Source of the DNA: Phycisphaerales bacterium
GTDB taxonomy: Bacteria; Planctomycetota; Phycisphaerae; Phycisphaerales; UBA1924
Reading direction: 5' to 3'
Assembly (NCBI GenBank): GCA_029260295.1
Contig: JAJDDN010000006.1
Coordinates: forward strand, 124,001-188,000
Length of the DNA stretch: 64,000 bases
A program made the translations under genes and the position numbers. Positions 1 to 10,417 of this stretch are shown here, piece after piece; within the stretch, counting starts at the first letter, position 1; each line of letters starts with the position of its first letter. A model generated the notes under the pieces. It was given only the letters and a program-made list of their open reading frames with translations. It had not been told where the DNA came from and made no database searches.

Positions 1-284
1 AACTCCAGCGTCTCGATCCCCTTATTGGCGAAACCAGGCAATAAGACTTTGTTCCAATCCGCCCCGGAAGTATTCGGCCCCGTGAACGCCCCGTCATGAT
101 CCCCCATATACACAAACTGCCGGCGTGCCAGATCGTGGTGCACCCACTGTGATTGTGTATCAAGATTCGCTTTCTGCACCTGATTGCCGATCGGAGCCAT
201 CACGGCCGAGAGCGAGCCGCCCACCACCACCAACGCCCCGAGTTCAATAACCGTAAACGCACGCCGTCCCGCATAATTTGTCAT
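1..284 (-). CDS. prepilin-type N-terminal protein (partial, C-terminus outside window)
   Basis: The reverse strand encodes a protein beginning MTNYAGRRAFTVIEL. This is a type IV prepilin / type II pseudopilin N-methylation signal: basic residues, cleavage site before Phe, Glu at +5, then a hydrophobic stretch (GALVVVGGSLSAV). After the signal come about 60 residues without a recognised domain. The reading frame stays open to the window edge, so the C-terminus is missing. Planctomycetes carry very many such prepilin-like secreted proteins, so a specific role cannot be given. The start is the first ATG upstream of the motif. Confidence 0.75.
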   Translation of the reverse strand, partial: MTNYAGRRAFTVIELGALVVVGGSLSAVMAPIGNQVQKANLDTQSQWVHHDLARRQFVYMGDHDGAFTGPNTSGADWNKVLLPGFANKGIETLE

Positions 285-379
285 GATGAGTCCCTTATAA
301 TTGGATGATTCCTCAGATAGATTCGGCTCTTGCACCCCTAAGATCCCACAAAACAAACATAATATAGAGAGATAACCCT

Positions 380-1633
380 ATGCCAACCACATCGACCCAA
401 TCCCCCTTCGCCATCCGTACCAAAGAAACCTTGGGCACCCTCGCCGCCGCGGGGCAGATGAAGATTCTCCAGACCCTCGACTCCCCCATGGACGCGACCG
501 TCACCATGATCGACGAGGACGGGTCCCGCCACGAACGCATCTGCATGTGCTCCAACAACTACCTCGGGCTCGCCAACCATCCCGATGTCGTCGAAGCCGG
601 GATCGAAGCACTTCGCACCTACGGAGCCGGCACCGCATCGGTCCGCTTCATCTGTGGCACCTTCGCCCCGCACCACATCCTCGAAAAAACCATCGCCGAG
701 TACATGGGCACCGAAGCCTCCTACACATTCGTCTCCTGCTGGAACGCGACCGAGGCACTCTTCCCGACCTGCTGCGAAGCCGGGGACATCATCATCTCTG
801 ACGAACTCAACCACGCCTGCATCATCGACTCGATGCGACTGACCCCCGTCATCAAGAAGGGCGTCAAGAAGGGCATCTACAAACACTCCGACATGGACTC
901 GGTCAAAGAAGTCCTCGAAAAAGCAAAGAACAATCCAGAAGTCACCGGCCAAATCTGGCTCATCACCGACGGCATCTTCTCCATGGAAGGCGACATCGCA
1001 AATCTCCCAGAACTCCGAAAGCTCTGCGATGAGTACAACGCACTCTTGGTCGTAGACGACTCCCACGCCCACGGCGTACTGGGCACCACAGGCCGAGGCA
1101 CACACGAACACTACAACATGTGCCCCGGCGCACCCGGATTCGACGCATCGCTGGGCACCATCGACATCTTCACAGGCACCCTCGGTAAAGGCCTCGGAGG
1201 CGGAGCCGGCGGGTTCATCGCCGCGAGCCAGCAACTCATCGACCTCATCATCCAACGCGGCCGCCCGACGCTCTTTAGTAACGCCCTCCCCGTCACCGTC
1301 GCGGCGAGTGCCAACACCGCTATCCGCACGCTGATTAATGAGCCGCAGCGTGTCCAGAAGCTCAAAGACATCACGAAATACTGCCGCGAGCAGATCAAGA
1401 ATGAAACCGATTTCGATGTCCTCGAATCCCCAACCGCCATCTGCCCCATCATCGTCGGCCCCACCGAACGAGCCATCGCGATGTCCAAACAACTCCTAGA
1501 GCACAACATCTTCGTCATCGGCTTCGGCTTCCCCGTCGTCCCCGAGGGCGAAGCAAGACTGAGGATCCAGATGTCCGCGGCACACACCAAAGAGCATGTG
1601 AGTCAACTCGTTGAGGCATTGAAGAAGTTATGA
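380..1633 (+). CDS. kbl: glycine C-acetyltransferase (2-amino-3-ketobutyrate CoA ligase)
   Basis: This is a PLP-dependent alpha-oxoamine synthase of 417 residues, slightly longer than the usual ~398 for Kbl. It would convert 2-amino-3-ketobutyrate plus CoA to glycine plus acetyl-CoA in the cytosol, the second step of threonine breakdown. Family landmarks are FICGT near residue 90, the ISDELNHACIID stretch, the PLP-ring contact VDDSHAHG, the Schiff-base lysine in TGTLGKGLGG (Lys270) and the C-terminal RLRIQMSAAHT. No threonine dehydrogenase (tdh) lies beside it. Other members of the family (BioF, HemA, Spt) are possible, but the FICGT and C-terminal motifs fit Kbl best. Confidence 0.85.
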   Translation: MPTTSTQSPFAIRTKETLGTLAAAGQMKILQTLDSPMDATVTMIDEDGSRHERICMCSNNYLGLANHPDVVEAGIEALRTYGAGTASVRFICGTFAPHHILEKTIAEYMGTEASYTFVSCWNATEALFPTCCEAGDIIISDELNHACIIDSMRLTPVIKKGVKKGIYKHSDMDSVKEVLEKAKNNPEVTGQIWLITDGIFSMEGDIANLPELRKLCDEYNALLVVDDSHAHGVLGTTGRGTHEHYNMCPGAPGFDASLGTIDIFTGTLGKGLGGGAGGFIAASQQLIDLIIQRGRPTLFSNALPVTVAASANTAIRTLINEPQRVQKLKDITKYCREQIKNETDFDVLESPTAICPIIVGPTERAIAMSKQLLEHNIFVIGFGFPVVPEGEARLRIQMSAAHTKEHVSQLVEALKKL

Positions 1634-2373
1634 GCATCTGCAAACTTTGCAATGCTAACGAGTGTAGTGTTGACGCACACATTGTGCCTAGGTGGGCTTA
1701 CGGTGAAGTTTTGAATGACGGACCTGCCCTAGTCATACCAACTAGCCAAGATCGATACATCGGTACATCTCGCAAAGGGGAATTTGATCGCAACTTAGTC
1801 TGCTTGCCTTGCGAGCGATTATTCACGCCTTCAGACACCTTTGGTTGTCAATTTTTCCGAGATTCTGATTGGTCACAAGTAAATTTTGAAACACTGGGGA
1901 CCACTGCTAGGAAAGAATACTTTATAAAACATCTTCCTGGGCATGATTACGATCAGCTCCATAAATTTGTCCTCTCATTGCTCTGGAGAATCTCCGCCAC
2001 TGACCGCGAGTACTATGGAGGCGTCAAGCTTGGACCAAGAGAGCAAGTTTTAGGAAATCTAATCCTTGAAGACAGATGCCCTCCAGATTCATTTCAATTC
2101 AGACTAACACGGTACTTCACCCCGAACGATATTCCGGTGCTCAATCCTGAACGCATCTTAATGAATCCTCAATCCACTAAGATTTCTGGACACTCCATAA
2201 CGAGAATCCCACTTCACGGATTCGAAATACTTGTCTCCGCTGATTCACGCAATAACCCTAATCTGATACCAGAACTCACAGCAACTTCTGAGTCAATCCC
2301 TGTTCTTGGAATGTGTTTCACAGGAAGCCCGGACATTATGGCGATTAATCAGGCGATCCAAAACTGTAAATAG
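1630..2373 (+). CDS. HNH-like zinc-motif protein of unknown function
   Basis: The gene encodes 247 residues. The N-terminus has CKLC, then AHIVPRW about a dozen residues on, then NLVCLPCE. Two Cys pairs around a His-Ile-Val and an Asn-Leu recall the zinc-bound HNH/treble-clef nuclease core, although the classical final His/Asn is not evident. The rest is unrecognised. The ATG overlaps the kbl stop by 4 bases, so it may be translationally coupled, yet its composition is clearly AT-richer than kbl and codon use differs, which suggests recent acquisition. A nuclease role is inference only. Confidence 0.65.
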   Translation: MSICKLCNANECSVDAHIVPRWAYGEVLNDGPALVIPTSQDRYIGTSRKGEFDRNLVCLPCERLFTPSDTFGCQFFRDSDWSQVNFETLGTTARKEYFIKHLPGHDYDQLHKFVLSLLWRISATDREYYGGVKLGPREQVLGNLILEDRCPPDSFQFRLTRYFTPNDIPVLNPERILMNPQSTKISGHSITRIPLHGFEILVSADSRNNPNLIPELTATSESIPVLGMCFTGSPDIMAINQAIQNCK

Positions 2374-2413
2374 CCGGGTACCGTGCTTCGACCACCTTGG
2401 GCAACCTCGGGTT

Positions 2414-2863
2414 TCAATCCTCTTTCAACCACCGATTCCAACTCCCAGGCCGCCGGTACACCCGCACCGAATCCCACGCCCGCATCGCATCAATGCCATT
2501 GATCCCCCGCCCGCACTCGCTGCACACATGCTCCCCGTCCGCATCCTCAACCCGGCACAACTGATAACAACAGTTCGGGCAAGGCACCTCACTAAGATTC
2601 TCAAGCAGCGTCGCATTGGTCTGCCAAAATCTCAACCCGGCTCGACGCTGGTGTAAAGCCAGCGAACTGATATAGTAGAAGAACCACACTACAGCCATCA
2701 AAAAAAAGACCAGATCCGGCACCGGAATCACGCCCTGTGATTGCAAATACCAGAACCCATAGAGTGGAATAGACAAAAAAGTAAAGATTAGCAATATACG
2801 AAACTGCAGCCAACGCCACCGCGGCTTGCCCCACATAAGCGGACTCTTGATTTTTTTACCCAT
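2414..2863 (-). CDS. small membrane protein with C-terminal zinc ribbon
   Basis: The first ~30 residues are basic, then two hydrophobic helices follow (about residues 24-42 and 51-72). A soluble C-terminus contains CPNCCYQLC and CSECG, a zinc-ribbon-like pair of knuckles. I placed the start at the internal ATG because AGGGTG lies 6 bases before it; an ATG 15 bases upstream is the alternative. Proteins with two helices plus a zinc ribbon are frequent in planctomycetes and have no assigned function. It runs in the same direction as the sulfotransferase just upstream. Confidence 0.6.
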   Translation of the reverse strand: MGKKIKSPLMWGKPRWRWLQFRILLIFTFLSIPLYGFWYLQSQGVIPVPDLVFFLMAVVWFFYYISSLALHQRRAGLRFWQTNATLLENLSEVPCPNCCYQLCRVEDADGEHVCSECGRGINGIDAMRAWDSVRVYRRPGSWNRWLKED

Positions 2864-2883
2864 ATTCACCCTATGCACGCGCC

Positions 2884-3699
2884 TTAGGAATCGCCGCAGC
2901 GGTCAACCCAAGAGTTGTCCGATTCATAACCAAGCTCGATGAGCGCATCGCCCGCGAGCCGATCAAAGACCTCGGCGGATTCCTTGGTGAAGTGATTGAC
3001 CCAGTCGCCGACAACACCCTTCCGGATGAACGACCCCTTGTCTTCTTCACCAGGGTTCCGGCCGGTCATGCGTTTCATGGAAAAATGTTCCACAGCATGC
3101 CCAACGCGGTCTTCGTTGAGCTTCTCCCCGACCAGCGAGGACACGAGCGTGTTCATCGAAGAAACGCAATCCACCCGCAGGTCTTCATACTTGATGTAGC
3201 TGACATTGGGATGGTTGAGCCATGACAGGTTGTAATCCCGCCAGTTCTGCCGGCAACCCACCGGGTTCTCAAATAGATACTCAATAAACACCGGGAGATG
3301 GGTCCTGACATCCAGCGGGTCGGCATCGGGACCGATGAGGTTCCGCAAACGATCGATAAAGATGTTCGAGTTCTTCTGGTTTGGATTCTGGACCTGGCGC
3401 GTAAAGTGAAAGTAGAACGAGACCATCACATCCCGCCCATCACGCATCAGGAAAGTCATGTTATTGAATCCGGGGTTGTACTTCCAGTGCCCGTGCACAA
3501 CGCAAGGCATCGCCACGGGCAAACGAGAATACTCCGCGAACGGGAGAGCCAGCGACTCGGCAAGCATCCGGCTCACCCAGGTCCCCCCACACTTGGGAAA
3601 CTCCATCACAGGATACATCGGCACCGTAGATGCACACTTGATCGCGATCCGACGCGTCACCTGGTTTGACACCCGCTGAAGATAAGAGTTGATGTTCAT
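2884..3699 (-). CDS. sulfotransferase-domain protein
   Basis: The protein has 271 residues. FPKCGGTWVSRML near residue 34 matches the PAPS 5'-phosphosulfate-binding loop of sulfotransferases (PKSGTTW type). LMRDGRDVMVSFYFHF near residue 84 matches the 3'-phosphate-binding region (RxPRDxxxS type), and YIKYEDLRVD matches the conserved YEDL segment. It would transfer sulfate from PAPS to a hydroxyl on a carbohydrate or lipid; the acceptor is unknown. It lies just downstream of a SulP anion permease on the same strand, and three further sulfotransferase-like genes occur at 27-31 kb, so sulfation of surface glycans is a reasonable inference. Confidence 0.75.
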   Translation of the reverse strand: MNINSYLQRVSNQVTRRIAIKCASTVPMYPVMEFPKCGGTWVSRMLAESLALPFAEYSRLPVAMPCVVHGHWKYNPGFNNMTFLMRDGRDVMVSFYFHFTRQVQNPNQKNSNIFIDRLRNLIGPDADPLDVRTHLPVFIEYLFENPVGCRQNWRDYNLSWLNHPNVSYIKYEDLRVDCVSSMNTLVSSLVGEKLNEDRVGHAVEHFSMKRMTGRNPGEEDKGSFIRKGVVGDWVNHFTKESAEVFDRLAGDALIELGYESDNSWVDRCGDS

Positions 3700-3853
3700 G
3701 GTTCGATCCCAAATCCAAACAGCTAATATCGGCCATATGCCGCCGATTCGTTGTCCGTGTATTCAAAAAGCTTCAAAAACAACCCATCCAATACCGTCAA
3801 TATCGGCATGAACATGTCAGTCTCAAGAGTATACCACACGCCGGGCGGGTCAC

Positions 3854-5434
<1,581 letters not shown>

Positions 5435-5570
5435 GTGCTATGTATTCCTACCCAAGAGGGACGCCCCCGACGAAAACCGACGAGATCCGTAATAAATGCC
5501 ACACAAAACAACGCAGCATCAGAGATGCCCATCTTAGTCGCTCATGCACAGTGTTCGCTTGATTATTCGA

Positions 5571-6872
5571 TTACCTACGAGGATTCCGGGGGGTTCCCTT
5601 CGCGTTGGGCTGCCCAACGACCGTCGGCCCCTTGATCTCTGCGGGCTTGATCTCATGATGGGAATCATCATCCCCATGATCATGATGCCCGCCCCCATGA
5701 CCGCCGTCGTGGCCATATCCACCGCCGTGCTCATCGTCAGGATGGTGCCCGCGGTACCCATGCCCCTGCCCAAATCCAGGATCACCCGGGAGCTCCCCCT
5801 CATACCCGGGGTCAGCCATATCCACGCGTGCAAACAACAGCCGCCCCGCAGCCGTCTGCATCGAACTGGTGATTACCAGATCGCGGGTCTGGCCAACAAA
5901 CTCAAAGCCGTCCTCAGCAACAACCATCGTTCCGTCGTCGAGATACCCGACCGCTTGGCCGTGCTGCTCGCCCGGCTTGATCAGATCCACACGGATCAGC
6001 TTCCCGGGGATTACCGTTGGCTTGAGTGCATTGCTCATGTCGTTGATGTCAAGCACCGGGATCTTCTGGATCGACGCAACCCGAGACAAGCCCGAATCGA
6101 GTGTCACAAGCAGCCCCTTGGTGATCTCTGCAAGCTCAACAAGAGCAAGATCCACCGCTTTCTTCTGTACAGGCGTCGAATCGATTACCACCTCAATCGT
6201 TCCCATCCGCTGTAGCTTGGCCACCATGTCGAGCCCGCGCCGCCCCTTGTTCCGTTTCATCCGGTCGTGGGAATCAGCCAGTGCTTGCAGTTCTTCAAGC
6301 ACAGCGGTATGGATCAGCACCGCCTGCTGGATCAAACCCGTTGCAGCAATGTCCACGATCCGGGCATCGATCAAAACCGAAGTGTCAAGAATCAACGGCC
6401 GAGCCCCACGGATCTGCTTGGCAAACTCCACATACGGAATCACCAGCCGGAAATCATCCTGCGATTGCAGCACCGTGGTAATCCCAAGGTACGACAGCGA
6501 CACACCGAGCAGCACCTTGATCGCCGACACAAACGCCCCGGCCTCAAAGTCCCACGAACGAACAACCAGATCAATCACATTCGAAAATACCCACGCGGCC
6601 ATCAATCCCGCCATCAACCCGAACATCACCCCAGAGATCATCGAGATCTTCTTCCGAGGCATCAGCAGGTCAACCGCCAAAAATGCCCCGGCGAGAATCA
6701 ACGCCGTCATCACAGGTGCCCACCAACGCTGAGCAAACCCGACCTCAAGATCACCGTCCGCCTGATTGATGCTCAGCACATACAGCATCATCACAACCAG
6801 CATCAGGCCAACAAATCCGATCCGTACAAAACGGACCAGCATCCGAACATCTCGATCTTCTGAAATTATCAT
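5571..6872 (-). CDS. membrane-anchored PIN/TRAM-domain protein with His-rich tail
   Basis: Four hydrophobic helices occupy roughly residues 18-140. A PIN domain follows (ILDTSVLIDARIVDI, with acidic residues further on, as in YacL-type PIN nucleases). Next is a TRAM-like beta domain (IPGKLIRVDLIKPGEQHGQAVGYLDDG and beyond). The last ~70 residues are rich in His, Gly and Asp and look metal-binding. The family is usually annotated as membrane PIN/TRAM ribonuclease. I chose the ATG at 6872 because AAGGGA lies 7 bases upstream; a TTG start 18 bases earlier is possible. The His-rich extension is unusual for the family. Confidence 0.8.
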   Translation of the reverse strand: MIISEDRDVRMLVRFVRIGFVGLMLVVMMLYVLSINQADGDLEVGFAQRWWAPVMTALILAGAFLAVDLLMPRKKISMISGVMFGLMAGLMAAWVFSNVIDLVVRSWDFEAGAFVSAIKVLLGVSLSYLGITTVLQSQDDFRLVIPYVEFAKQIRGARPLILDTSVLIDARIVDIAATGLIQQAVLIHTAVLEELQALADSHDRMKRNKGRRGLDMVAKLQRMGTIEVVIDSTPVQKKAVDLALVELAEITKGLLVTLDSGLSRVASIQKIPVLDINDMSNALKPTVIPGKLIRVDLIKPGEQHGQAVGYLDDGTMVVAEDGFEFVGQTRDLVITSSMQTAAGRLLFARVDMADPGYEGELPGDPGFGQGHGYRGHHPDDEHGGGYGHDGGHGGGHHDHGDDDSHHEIKPAEIKGPTVVGQPNAKGTPRNPRR

Positions 6873-7076
6873 CTGTGTGTCCCTTGTCAATGTAAAGAAG
6901 TGGGGTCCAGTCCCACTGAAAAATTCGTAGCCTGTGTCCAGATAGACACTTTCCCTCTAGAACACCCCACTCTATCAACACCTAGCACAAATTGCACGCA
7001 TAAAATGAACGAATCAGCACCGTATTCTCTCGCCCATGATAAACGCCCGGACCTTTCTATCCAGATATGATCTCCT

Positions 7077-8411
7077 ATGAATAGATCCGTAGTCATCACC
7101 GGGCTTGGCCCACTGTGCTCAATCGCAGACTCAGCCGATTCCTTCTGGGATTCCCTATGCGCAGGGTCTAGTTCCATCACCCCAATCGAGACCTTCGACG
7201 CTTCGGGCTTTTCTTGCCCGATTGCCGGACAGGTCACCGCAAAGGTCCGCGATTGGGTGCCAAAGTCCTACCGCAAAGCCACCAAAGTCATGGCCCGAGA
7301 CACGGAACTGGCAGTCATAGCAGCCAAAATCGCCGCAGACGACGCCGGGCTCCTCACCTCAGGATCTGATGAATCCGACACCGGATTCAAAATCAACCCG
7401 GCACGCACCGGATGCCAGATTGGCGCGGGCCTCATCGCTGCAGACACCGCCGAGATGTCCAGAGCCGTCGTCACCGCCACCGACGACAAAGGCACTTTCA
7501 ACACCCAAAGCTGGGGCACCGAAGACTCAGGTAGCTCGGGAATGAACAACCTCCCCCCCCTCTGGCTCCTCAAATACCTCCCCAACATGCCCGCCTGCCA
7601 TGTCACCATTATCCACGGGCTCTGCGGGCCTTCCAATACCATCATGGGCGCCGAAGCCGGTGCCCTCCTTTCAATCATCGAATCCACCCGCGTCATCCAG
7701 AGAGACTCCGCCGATCTCTGCCTGACCGGGGGCGCAGAATCCAGACTCAACCCACTCGGGCTCCTCCGCTGGGACTACGCGGGAAGGCTCGCCAACCTCA
7801 AAGACAACCCGGACATCGATCCTGCCGACATCCTCAAGCCATTTGATCCAGATTCGATCGGTTCGATCATGGGCGAAGCCGGGGGCATGCTGGTCGTCGA
7901 AGAAGAATCACACGCAAACGCAAGAAACGCCCGCCCCTACGCACGGATCTCTGGCTTCGGATCGACCCAATCACTCAATCCGGTTCTCCCAATATTCAAT
8001 GAAGAACCCAGCACCACCGACGACGCCCTGTCGCGAGCAGTGACCATCGCGCTTTCCAAAGCCAACCTAAACCCAGAGGATATCGACGCTGTCCTCCCTC
8101 TGGGCATCGGGCACCCATCGCTCGATACCCGCGAAGCCAATGCGCTGCGGAGTTCCCTTGGATCTCACGCAGAATCTGTTCCACTTTTCATCCTCACCAA
8201 CCGCCTGGGCAACACGCTTTCTGCACACGCCGGAATGATGACCTCCGCCGGGGCACTCATGCTACAGAAACAGATGCTGCCCGCCAATGCAATATGCCTC
8301 TCAAACTCACAGGATTATCCCAAAAAAACAACCACACCACTCAATCACATTCTAATTTGTACAAGTTCACTCGCTGGGCAGTGCGGTGCGCTTGTCCTGA
8401 GCAAGATTTGA
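7077..8411 (+). CDS. beta-ketoacyl synthase-like protein (KS-like / chain-length-factor-like)
   Basis: This 444-residue protein has a thiolase-fold ketosynthase layout: VVITGLGPLCSIA at the N-terminus, AD-x-CLTGGAE near residue 218 and a GEAGGMLVVEE segment. A Cys is present near residue 183 (HGLCGPSN), but the usual TACxSG nucleophile context is altered. The NAHGTST histidine motif is replaced by LGIGHPS, and the GH of the KSMxGH motif reads GN in RLGNTLSAH. It therefore looks catalytically impaired, as in chain-length factors that pair with an active KS. A complete FabF-like gene lies 590 bp downstream, separated by a GxxExxY-like gene. Confidence 0.75.
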   Translation: MNRSVVITGLGPLCSIADSADSFWDSLCAGSSSITPIETFDASGFSCPIAGQVTAKVRDWVPKSYRKATKVMARDTELAVIAAKIAADDAGLLTSGSDESDTGFKINPARTGCQIGAGLIAADTAEMSRAVVTATDDKGTFNTQSWGTEDSGSSGMNNLPPLWLLKYLPNMPACHVTIIHGLCGPSNTIMGAEAGALLSIIESTRVIQRDSADLCLTGGAESRLNPLGLLRWDYAGRLANLKDNPDIDPADILKPFDPDSIGSIMGEAGGMLVVEEESHANARNARPYARISGFGSTQSLNPVLPIFNEEPSTTDDALSRAVTIALSKANLNPEDIDAVLPLGIGHPSLDTREANALRSSLGSHAESVPLFILTNRLGNTLSAHAGMMTSAGALMLQKQMLPANAICLSNSQDYPKKTTTPLNHILICTSSLAGQCGALVLSKI

Positions 8412-8514
8412 TCCAATAATCTCTGAACCATGTGCTTTGGCCATAGGGTTCGGCCATTGCCCGGCGAGCTGTTTCTAAGCCGCTTCAAGATTCTGTTTAT
8501 AGGAAAGCTTCATT

Positions 8515-9012
8515 ATGACACACAACACCCAAGAACGCCGCCGCGGTCGCTCCACCCCACTCTCAGACCTCGACCCCGCACTCACCGAATCATCACGCCG
8601 CCTCATCGGCTGCGCGATCGAAGTCCACAAAGAACTCGGCCCAGGCTACCCGATCGATATCTACCGCAAAGCACTCATCAAAGAACTCGAAATCGAAGAA
8701 GTCCCACACACAACCGAGCACAAGGTTGATGTCGAGTTCGACGAAGAAGTCATCGGCACCGTTGGTTCCGACTTCTTCATCGAAGAACGCTTCCTCCTCA
8801 ATATCATTGCAGACTACCACGATGTCTCGGGTGCAGATCGCAACGCACTCCGCGCGACCCTCCGTGCCGCAGACCTCGAACTCGGTCTCATCATCAACTT
8901 CGGACAACGCCGCCTCAAAGACGGGCTCGTCCGCGTCCTCAACCCAGACGCCCTCCGCAAGGACGAAGACGAAGATGAAGGCGACTACGAAGACGGCAAT
9001 GACAGCGAATAA
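8515..9012 (+). CDS. GxxExxY-family protein, degenerate
   Basis: The protein has 165 residues. RLIGCAIEVHKELGPG near residue 27 is the family N-terminal signature, and LELGLIINFGQRRLKDGLVRV near the end matches its C-terminal block. The motif that names the family is altered: after GPG the sequence reads YPIDIY, so the Glu is lost. The usual ELK of the PD-(D/E)xK-like core reads NII instead. The C-terminus is very acidic (DEDEDEGDYEDGNDSE). AGGAAAG precedes the ATG. The gene overlaps the following ketosynthase start by 14 bases, so it is probably co-translated with it. Nuclease activity is doubtful. Confidence 0.75.
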   Translation: MTHNTQERRRGRSTPLSDLDPALTESSRRLIGCAIEVHKELGPGYPIDIYRKALIKELEIEEVPHTTEHKVDVEFDEEVIGTVGSDFFIEERFLLNIIADYHDVSGADRNALRATLRAADLELGLIINFGQRRLKDGLVRVLNPDALRKDEDEDEGDYEDGNDSE

Positions 9013-10351
9013 ATCACAACTCCCAGACTTACAACGCGTTGTCATCACAGGCGCAGGGTGGGTCACCCCCCTGGGCGCCGATCTCGACACCGTCTGGAAT
9101 CGCCTCATCAAAGGCGAGAGCGCGGTCGCTCCGATCACACACTTCGACGCCTCCACATTCGCGACCAACTTCGCCGCCGAGGTCAAAGACTTTGATCTCG
9201 GCGATTTCTTTGATGACGGCGGACTCCATGACACCGCCGGGCTCTCCACCCGCTACGCCCTGGCAGCCTGCCATAACGCCTTCAAACAAGCCGGTATTGA
9301 TTCCAACTCAACCGACCCCGCCCGGATCGGCGTTTACCTCGGTGCCGGCGAAGGCGTCCTCGATTACGAACCCTACATGGCCGCGAATGTCGCCGCATGG
9401 GACTCAGACAGTCGATCCTTTGACCCAAAGACCTGGGCAAAGGTCGCCTATCAAGGCATGACCCCCGCCCCAGAACTCGAACAAGAACCCCAGCTCACCG
9501 CCCTCCACCTCGCCAAACGCTTCAACGCCCAAGGCCCGAACCTCAACTGCATGACCGCGTGTGCCGCATCGACCCAAGCCATCGGCGAAGCAACCGAACT
9601 CATCCGCCAAGGCGACGCCGACATCATGATCGCCGGCGGATGCCACTCCATGATCCACACCCTGGGCATCACCGGATTCATCCGCCTCACCGCGATGTCC
9701 ACCCGCCGCGACGACCCCGCCACCGCATCACGCCCATTCGATGTCTCCCGCAACGGATTCGTCATGGGCGAAGGCGCCGGCATCGTCATCCTCGAATCGC
9801 TCGCCTCGGCCAAAGCACGCGGCGCGACCATCCTCGCAGAAGTCGCCGGGTTCGGATCGACCGCCGACGCGTACCGCATTACCGACATCCACCCCGATGG
9901 ACAGGGCGGCGCGGGCGCAATGCAGATGGCACTCGACCAAGCGGGCATCGACCCAGAACAACTCGATGACAACGGCAAGCCCCTCATTCAATGGGTCAAC
10001 GCTCACGGCACATCGACCCAAGAAAACGACAAAACCGAATCCAACGCCGTGCGGTCAGTCTTCAAGGACAACGCGATGGATGTCCCGTTCTCATCAGTCA
10101 AATCCATGCTCGGACACCTGATCCAAGCCGCCGGTGCTGTCGAACTCATCACCTGCCTCAAAGCGATCGAGACCGGGATCCTCCCCCCCACCGCAAATCT
10201 CACCGAAGTGGACCCAAACTGCGGGCTCGACCACATCCCAGGCGAGGCCCGCGATTGCAATCCAACCGGCGGCGTCTCCGCCACCCTCTCCAACTCCTTC
10301 GGCTTCGGAGGACAGAACGACTGCATCTGCCTCCAAAGATACACGGGCTAA
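8999..10351 (+). CDS. beta-ketoacyl-ACP synthase II-like protein
   Basis: This is a 450-residue FabF-type condensing enzyme. Catalytic residues are complete: Cys188 in MTACAAST, His336 in NAHGTST and His373 in KSMLGHLIQAAG. It would condense malonyl-ACP with an acyl-ACP. The start is taken as ATG 8999, shortly before QRVVITGAGWVTPLG; the open frame reaches further upstream but only as a shadow of the preceding gene. The 14-base overlap with the GxxExxY gene and the KS-like gene before that suggest one operon, perhaps a KS/CLF-like pair. No ACP, KR or dehydratase gene is adjacent, so a specialised product pathway is not shown. Confidence 0.85.
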   Translation: MTANKSQLPDLQRVVITGAGWVTPLGADLDTVWNRLIKGESAVAPITHFDASTFATNFAAEVKDFDLGDFFDDGGLHDTAGLSTRYALAACHNAFKQAGIDSNSTDPARIGVYLGAGEGVLDYEPYMAANVAAWDSDSRSFDPKTWAKVAYQGMTPAPELEQEPQLTALHLAKRFNAQGPNLNCMTACAASTQAIGEATELIRQGDADIMIAGGCHSMIHTLGITGFIRLTAMSTRRDDPATASRPFDVSRNGFVMGEGAGIVILESLASAKARGATILAEVAGFGSTADAYRITDIHPDGQGGAGAMQMALDQAGIDPEQLDDNGKPLIQWVNAHGTSTQENDKTESNAVRSVFKDNAMDVPFSSVKSMLGHLIQAAGAVELITCLKAIETGILPPTANLTEVDPNCGLDHIPGEARDCNPTGGVSATLSNSFGFGGQNDCICLQRYTG

Positions 10352-10417
10352 CCGCTCTTCCTCAGTCAAATCAGCCAATTCGAGCAAACCCCCCTTTCCC
10401 GCCGATACCAAGGGTGT

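Noticed and set aside
338..1492. 384-aa open frame opposite kbl
   Set aside because: A shadow of kbl in high-GC sequence; no family motif.
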